Below are positions 35,726 through 37,464 of a stretch of DNA of 37,464 bases, in pieces. The stretch spans positions 1 to 37,464 of the forward strand of contig JARKNW010000048.1 in the NCBI GenBank assembly GCA_029976075.1. The letters run 5' to 3'. The notes beneath the pieces are model-generated. The model searched no databases. It saw only the letters and a list, made by a program, of their open reading frames with translations, and was not told the DNA's origin. Numbering within the stretch: position 1 is the first letter of the stretch; the number at the start of each line of letters is the position of its first letter. Origin of the DNA: Pleomorphomonas sp. Its GTDB lineage: Bacteria; Pseudomonadota; Alphaproteobacteria; Rhizobiales; Pleomorphomonadaceae. Made by a program: the position numbers and the translations under genes.

Positions 35726-37014
35726 GCCGCACGGCTGAGATCAGGCGCCTCGCCGCCGGTGACGAGAGTGCTGCGACGGCAGAGCTGACCAAGCTGTTTG
35801 CCGACCTGTTCGGTCTTGCGGCCGAGGGCGTTGCGATCAATCGCGACCAATACAGTCTCAACTCGCTGAACGGCTTCCTCTCGGCTGAAGGCGAGGATTA
35901 TTTCTTCAAGTTCCATCAGGAGGATGGCGAGGAAGCGATGACCGGCGAGTATTACCGCGCCGACATTCTCGCCCGGGCCGGACTGCCGGTGGACATGCCC
36001 GTGTTCGTCTCCAACCTGCCTGGCGAACAGGTGTTGATCTACCGTCGCCGATCCGATCCGCGCTTTTCCGACGTGCTACGGGCGCTCGACATTGCGACGC
36101 TTGAAGGTCGTCGCGTCGTTGCCGGCGAGGCGGATGCCGTGGCTGCCGAGCGTGCGCTCGATGCCTCGATCGCGCGCGTGTATCTCGAAAGCTTGCATCC
36201 GGTCGGTGTTGCCGAGGCGGCCGCCGAACCGATCCATCGTCTGTTCCACGATCGTCTTGTCGAGATGCCCGGCCGACGCTTTCCGGGTGGCCGGCTAGCC
36301 AGCTTCTATCTCGGCAACACTGTGCGCCTGCCCGGCATCGAACTCGGTTGGGATGACTTCGCCAGTCGGCGGCTGGTCTTCAACGGACGTCCCTATCGGC
36401 GAACGATCGGCGAGCTGTTCGCCGCCGCCGGGGCACGACTGAGGCCGGCTTCGCTGGCCGATGCCGGTGGGGTGGTGGCGCATGGCGATGCTCACAATGC
36501 CAATGTCTGGTACGGGCGGGGCGCGGAGGGACCGGTGCTCAGCTTCTACGATCCGGCTTTTGCCGGCGAGCATGTACCGGCGCTGATCGCCGAGGTGAAG
36601 GCGACCTTCCACAACGTGTTTGCCCATCCGCTCTGGCTCTACGATCCTGCGGAGGCGACCCAACGGTTCTCTGCCACGGTGAAGCTCGGCGAGGGCACAC
36701 TCGTCATGGACACCGACTGGGCGCTGACGCCGGTGCGCAAGGCGCTGCTGGCTGCAAAGGCCGAACTGGTCTGGAAGCCGCTGCTTTCCAGCCTCAAGGC
36801 GCGCGACCTGCTGCCGGGCGACTGGAGCGAGGTCATCCGCCTTGCGCTGTTCCTTTGCCCCACGCTGGTCATGAACCTGCGGGCAGGTGCGACGACACAC
36901 ACTGAGACGTCTTCTGCTATTGCCTTTGGCGTGGCTGCGATGGTTGGCAGCGAGCCGGAGACAGGCGAAGACGACATGACAAGCTTCCTCGCCGCCATCG
37001 ATCCCGAACGCTGA
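35722..37014 (+). CDS. APH/choline-kinase-fold phosphotransferase
   Basis: A 430-residue protein-kinase-like small-molecule kinase. Candidate ATP-binding Lys63 (YFFKFHQ), catalytic loop HGDAHNAN with Asp256 and Asn261, and metal-binding Asp277 (FYDPAF) are all present, so it should be active. It is longer than typical aminoglycoside or choline kinases, with an insert between about 110 and 200. The start is GTG (35722), overlapping the MDR stop as GTGA. Nothing suggests antibiotic resistance; position at the end of a catabolic operon points to phosphorylation of the imported compound or an oxidation product. Confidence 0.8.
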   Translation: MSRTAEIRRLAAGDESAATAELTKLFADLFGLAAEGVAINRDQYSLNSLNGFLSAEGEDYFFKFHQEDGEEAMTGEYYRADILARAGLPVDMPVFVSNLPGEQVLIYRRRSDPRFSDVLRALDIATLEGRRVVAGEADAVAAERALDASIARVYLESLHPVGVAEAAAEPIHRLFHDRLVEMPGRRFPGGRLASFYLGNTVRLPGIELGWDDFASRRLVFNGRPYRRTIGELFAAAGARLRPASLADAGGVVAHGDAHNANVWYGRGAEGPVLSFYDPAFAGEHVPALIAEVKATFHNVFAHPLWLYDPAEATQRFSATVKLGEGTLVMDTDWALTPVRKALLAAKAELVWKPLLSSLKARDLLPGDWSEVIRLALFLCPTLVMNLRAGATTHTETSSAIAFGVAAMVGSEPETGEDDMTSFLAAIDPER

Positions 37015-37019
37015 GCCCC

Positions 37020-37056
37020 AAAAGAAAGGGAGCGGCACCCTTGGGGCTCCGCTCCC
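37020..37056 (-). terminator. Rho-independent terminator of the ferredoxin gene
   Basis: Read on the minus strand, GGGAGCGG (37049-37056) pairs with CCGCTCCC (37028-37035), followed by TTTCTTTT (37020-37027). A competing stem, GAGCCCCAA (37013-37021) with TTGGGGCTC (37041-37049), could form in the plus-strand transcript of the kinase gene. Confidence 0.7.
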
Positions 37057-37071
37057 TCTCGATGACGTGGC

Positions 37072-37093
37072 GAAGGCGCCGCGAGGCGCCTTC
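37072..37093. repeat. GNRA-looped hairpin behind the ferredoxin gene
   Basis: GAAGGCGCC and GGCGCCTTC form a perfect 9-bp stem closed by GCGA on the plus strand (TCGC on the minus). It lies 11 bases after the ferredoxin stop, ahead of the terminator, and probably stabilises the short mRNA. Confidence 0.5.
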
Positions 37094-37104
37094 CAAAGGC
37101 ATGC

Positions 37105-37302
37105 TCAGGCAGCAGCCGGCATGCACGAGCCCGACGGGCAGACTTCGGCGCACTGCTGCGTGTCGAAGAAGCCCTCGCACTCGCTGCACTTCTTGGCGTT
37201 GATCGAGTAGACCTTGCCCTTGTGGGTGATCGCCTTGTTGGGGCACTCGTCTTCGCAGGCGCCGCAGGAGGTGCAGGTGTCGGTATCAATCATGTAGGCC
37301 AT
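37105..37302 (-). CDS. 2[4Fe-4S] ferredoxin, Allochromatium/FdxN type
   Basis: A 65-residue soluble electron carrier. The first cluster motif is C10-x2-C13-x2-C16-x3-C20-P. The second has the expanded spacing C39-x2-C42-x8-C51-x3-C55-P, the mark of the Alvin-type low-potential ferredoxins. A ninth cysteine (C60) follows in the C-terminal tail, as in that group. Related proteins serve nitrogenase (FdxN) or radical and dehydrogenase systems; no nif gene is in view. The ATG at 37300-37302 is eight bases from AGGAG; an upstream in-frame GTG (37309-37311) overlaps that site and is rejected. Confidence 0.95.
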   Translation of the reverse strand: MAYMIDTDTCTSCGACEDECPNKAITHKGKVYSINAKKCSECEGFFDTQQCAEVCPSGSCMPAAA

Positions 37303-37328
37303 GGGTGTCACTCCTCTTGGTTGTCAAC

Positions 37329-37360
37329 GGGGCCGCCTGTCCGTTTCTTGTTGCGGCCCC
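37329..37360 (-). repeat. GC-rich hairpin in the ferredoxin leader
   Basis: GGGGCCGC (37329-37336) and GCGGCCCC (37353-37360) form a perfect 8-bp stem with a 16-base loop in the presumed 5' leader. No sigma-54 (-24/-12) or NifA-type site was seen between here and the window edge. Confidence 0.4.
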
Positions 37361-37426
37361 GGTCTCGGGTCGCCGGAGCAAGCGGTTCGCGCCCTTGCTC
37401 TCGGCTCAATGTCGGCACATTCGCGT

Positions 37427-37455
37427 CATCCGGAAAGTCTGCAACTTTCCGGATG
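37427..37455. repeat. 12-bp perfect inverted repeat, candidate dispersed palindromic element
   Basis: CATCCGGAAAGT and ACTTTCCGGATG flank CTGCA. There is no T-run. The sequence resembles, from memory, short palindromes with an AAAGT-CTGCA-ACTTT core scattered in rhizobial genomes. Only one copy is in this window. Confidence 0.5.
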
Positions 37456-37464
37456 CACCCCTGG

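Noticed and set aside
35722..37014. Aminoglycoside resistance gene
   Set aside because: The fold motif is shared by many small-molecule kinases; length, overlap with a dehydrogenase gene and operon position fit metabolism better.
37303..37464. Sigma-54 / NifA control signals before the ferredoxin
   Set aside because: I looked for a GG-N10-GC type -24/-12 element and TGT-N10-ACA on the minus strand and found none convincing.
1..37464. CRISPR arrays, insertion sequences, prophage genes, tRNA or rRNA genes
   Set aside because: No regular spaced repeats, transposase or integrase motifs, terminal repeats with target duplications, or tRNA/rRNA-like sequence were seen by eye; a tRNAscan or Infernal run would be decisive.

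Overview
The window looks like chromosome of a high-G+C alphaproteobacterium, most likely of the order Hyphomicrobiales (Rhizobiales). This rests on the priA-atpH-atpA order, the third-position G/C bias of the coding regions, the transglutaminase / ATP-grasp / alpha-E cluster, and a 2[4Fe-4S] ferredoxin of the Allochromatium (FdxN-like) type, which in this order is often linked to nitrogen fixation. I cannot name the genus with confidence. I see no IS element, prophage, CRISPR array, tRNA or rRNA; the window reads as ordinary chromosome rich in accessory transport and catabolism.

Layout. (1) 1-3241, minus strand: start of atpA, atpH and priA. (2) 3316-8151, plus strand: pyridoxal kinase, a beta-carbonic anhydrase, leuB and leuC. 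The leuB-leuC gap is unusually structured: tandem C-loop hairpins ending in a terminator (candidate sRNA), then a promoter placed exactly before a 41-codon, apparently leaderless small ORF. (3) 8421-15641: a ribose/xylose-type sugar ABC importer (ATPase, permease, binding protein), a DUF4432 epimerase-like protein, a LacI-type repressor on the opposite strand and a phosphomannose-isomerase-like cupin. Two copies of a LacI-type palindrome, one before the importer and one before the repressor, tie these into one regulon. (4) 15825-17550: a DUF2332 protein and a GNAT acetyltransferase, divergent. (5) 17657-24479: transglutaminase-DUF2126, circularly permuted ATP-grasp-alpha-E, and a second transglutaminase. 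This recurring cluster is predicted to make or trim peptide bonds, but its product is unknown. (6) 24483-28053, minus strand: hutI-hutH-hutG, a partial histidine-utilisation operon behind a HutC-like operator. (7) 28306-37014, plus strand: an SDR dehydrogenase, then a polyamine-type ABC importer (ATPase, Tat-exported binding protein, two permeases), a divergent HisD-like dehydrogenase, a zinc MDR alcohol dehydrogenase and an APH/choline-kinase-fold phosphotransferase. (8) 37105-37302, minus strand: the ferredoxin, with a terminator behind it and a long inverted repeat upstream.

How the genes work together. Region 3 should import and epimerise/isomerise an unidentified sugar under LacI control. 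Region 6 degrades histidine, with urocanase, the formiminoglutamate step and the regulator encoded elsewhere. Region 7 looks like an undescribed catabolic operon: import of a small cationic or polyol-like compound, oxidation by the HisD-like and MDR enzymes, and phosphorylation by the kinase. The HisD-like enzyme keeps the catalytic Glu-His pair but has two of four zinc ligands exchanged (Gln to Glu, Asp to Asn) and lacks a substrate-site His, so it is unlikely to be the histidine-biosynthesis enzyme. I regard region 7 and the leuB-leuC intergenic elements as the most novel parts of the window.
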